Origin: Pegea sp. RAD2-039
Taxonomy: Eukaryota; Chordata; Thaliacea; Salpida; Salpidae
Direction: 5' to 3'
NCBI GenBank assembly: GCA_034620365.1
Contig: JAQGEQ010000316.1
Span: 186,001-250,000, forward strand
DNA: 64,000 nucleotides
The number at the start of each line of letters is the position of its first letter. Position 1 is the first letter of the stretch. A program made the position numbers and the translations under genes. The notes under the pieces were generated by a model. It did no database searches and was not told where the DNA came from. It was given only the letters and a program-made list of their open reading frames with translations. This document shows positions 63,344 to 64,000 of this stretch, in pieces.

Positions 63344-64000
63344 CTTTAAAAGAAAAATTTTTTTTGAAAAGATTTACAAATGGTTTAATTGACATATACA
63401 AAAAAATTTAAAATAGCTCCAAAAATGAACTAAGTAAATAAAGCCTTAATAAATCATATAAACAGAAAATAAAATAGATAATTCTTTAAACGCAAGATTT
63501 ATTATAAAAAAAAACCACCAAGCAACTTTTATTCGTTCAACGAAACTTTATTTTGAATTAGTTTCTCCTTATATAAGCAACTTTGAAGCGTGTTTTATGG
63601 TGTATTACAAATGTCTTAAATTCAATTACATCATTTAGCATTTACAGATATCCGTCTTCATTTAGACTACTACATTTTAATGGTATCATGCTGTTCAAAA
63701 TGTAACATTGGGTGGCATGTAGGCAAAAATCGATTAAAAAACATCTTTGTGGCAACATGTTGTGATGTTAAAAAATTTGTTTTCGTATTTGAGACAGTTA
63801 TGTTTCATTTCAATCTGTCAAGATGAGATTGAATGCTTTCAAGAAATATTTTAATTTCTCTACCAAAAATATAAACTGATAGACATCACTGATTATTTTT
63901 TTATGATTTTATAATTTAATAAACTTTATTGTTATACTTATTTTACTCGCATGTGGTTTAACCTTTTCGTTGTTGGATTAAACAATAAAGGTTAAAAAGG
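63344..64000. other. Upstream Eph intron, first coding exon not found
   Basis: The first visible Eph exon begins at 63,343 after a CTTTTAAAG acceptor and in phase 0. The 657 bases beyond it were read on the minus strand. They show no signal peptide and no start of the ephrin-binding domain, so the missing 40-60 residues must lie outside the window. Confidence 0.6.

Overview
This window is nuclear DNA from an invertebrate animal with a very AT-rich genome. It carries an ephrin (Eph) receptor tyrosine kinase, a glycine-type SLC6 transporter, CAPZB and CIAO2A. All are split by GT-AG introns and use the standard genetic code. The sequence does not settle the phylum. Short exons, AT-rich introns and decayed non-LTR elements would fit a cnidarian, flatworm or tunicate-like animal among others. 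There are no bacterial operons, CRISPR arrays or phage genes.

Layout, left to right: (1) 1-123, a GC-richer open frame cut by the left edge, possibly the C-terminal exon of an unrecognised + strand gene. (2) 440-10,237, AT-rich intergenic DNA with a SINE fragment (~5.15 kb) and a decayed LINE (7.37-9.2 kb) that is split by a full-length copy of the same SINE. (3) 10,275-12,284, CIAO2A (+), 4 exons, 128 aa. (4) 13,908-17,678, an uncharacterised secreted/EGF/single-pass membrane protein (-), 9 exons, 423 aa. (5) 19.4-21.8 kb, a decayed Jockey/CR1-like LINE (+), then an unidentified GC-richer relic to 22.7 kb. (6) 27,356-32,955, a glycine transporter-like SLC6 gene (-), 13 exons, 657 aa. (7) 34.6-34.9 kb, a 3' stub of the same LINE, and at ~36.2 kb a second, different tRNA-derived SINE (-). 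(8) 37,163-39,848, CAPZB (-), 7 exons, 272 aa. (9) 42.96-43.82 kb, an internally deleted third copy of the LINE (-). (10) 46,424-63,343, an Eph receptor (-), 18 exons, 966 residues in the window, with its first exon(s) beyond the right edge and a SINE flanked by a 12-bp target-site duplication in a kinase-domain intron.

I built the gene models by hand from both strands. In all five genes every exon junction keeps the reading frame; the four genes with visible starts give whole-codon totals, and the Eph exons run in frame from the first visible exon to the stop. CIAO2A (iron-sulfur delivery) and CAPZB (actin capping) are housekeeping genes. The Eph receptor, the SLC6 transporter and the EGF protein are cell-surface proteins. 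Nothing suggests that the five genes form one pathway. The least explained items are the EGF/transmembrane protein, the SINE family with its conserved 3' tail, the 21.8-22.7 kb relic, and an Eph kinase whose APE motif reads AIE.
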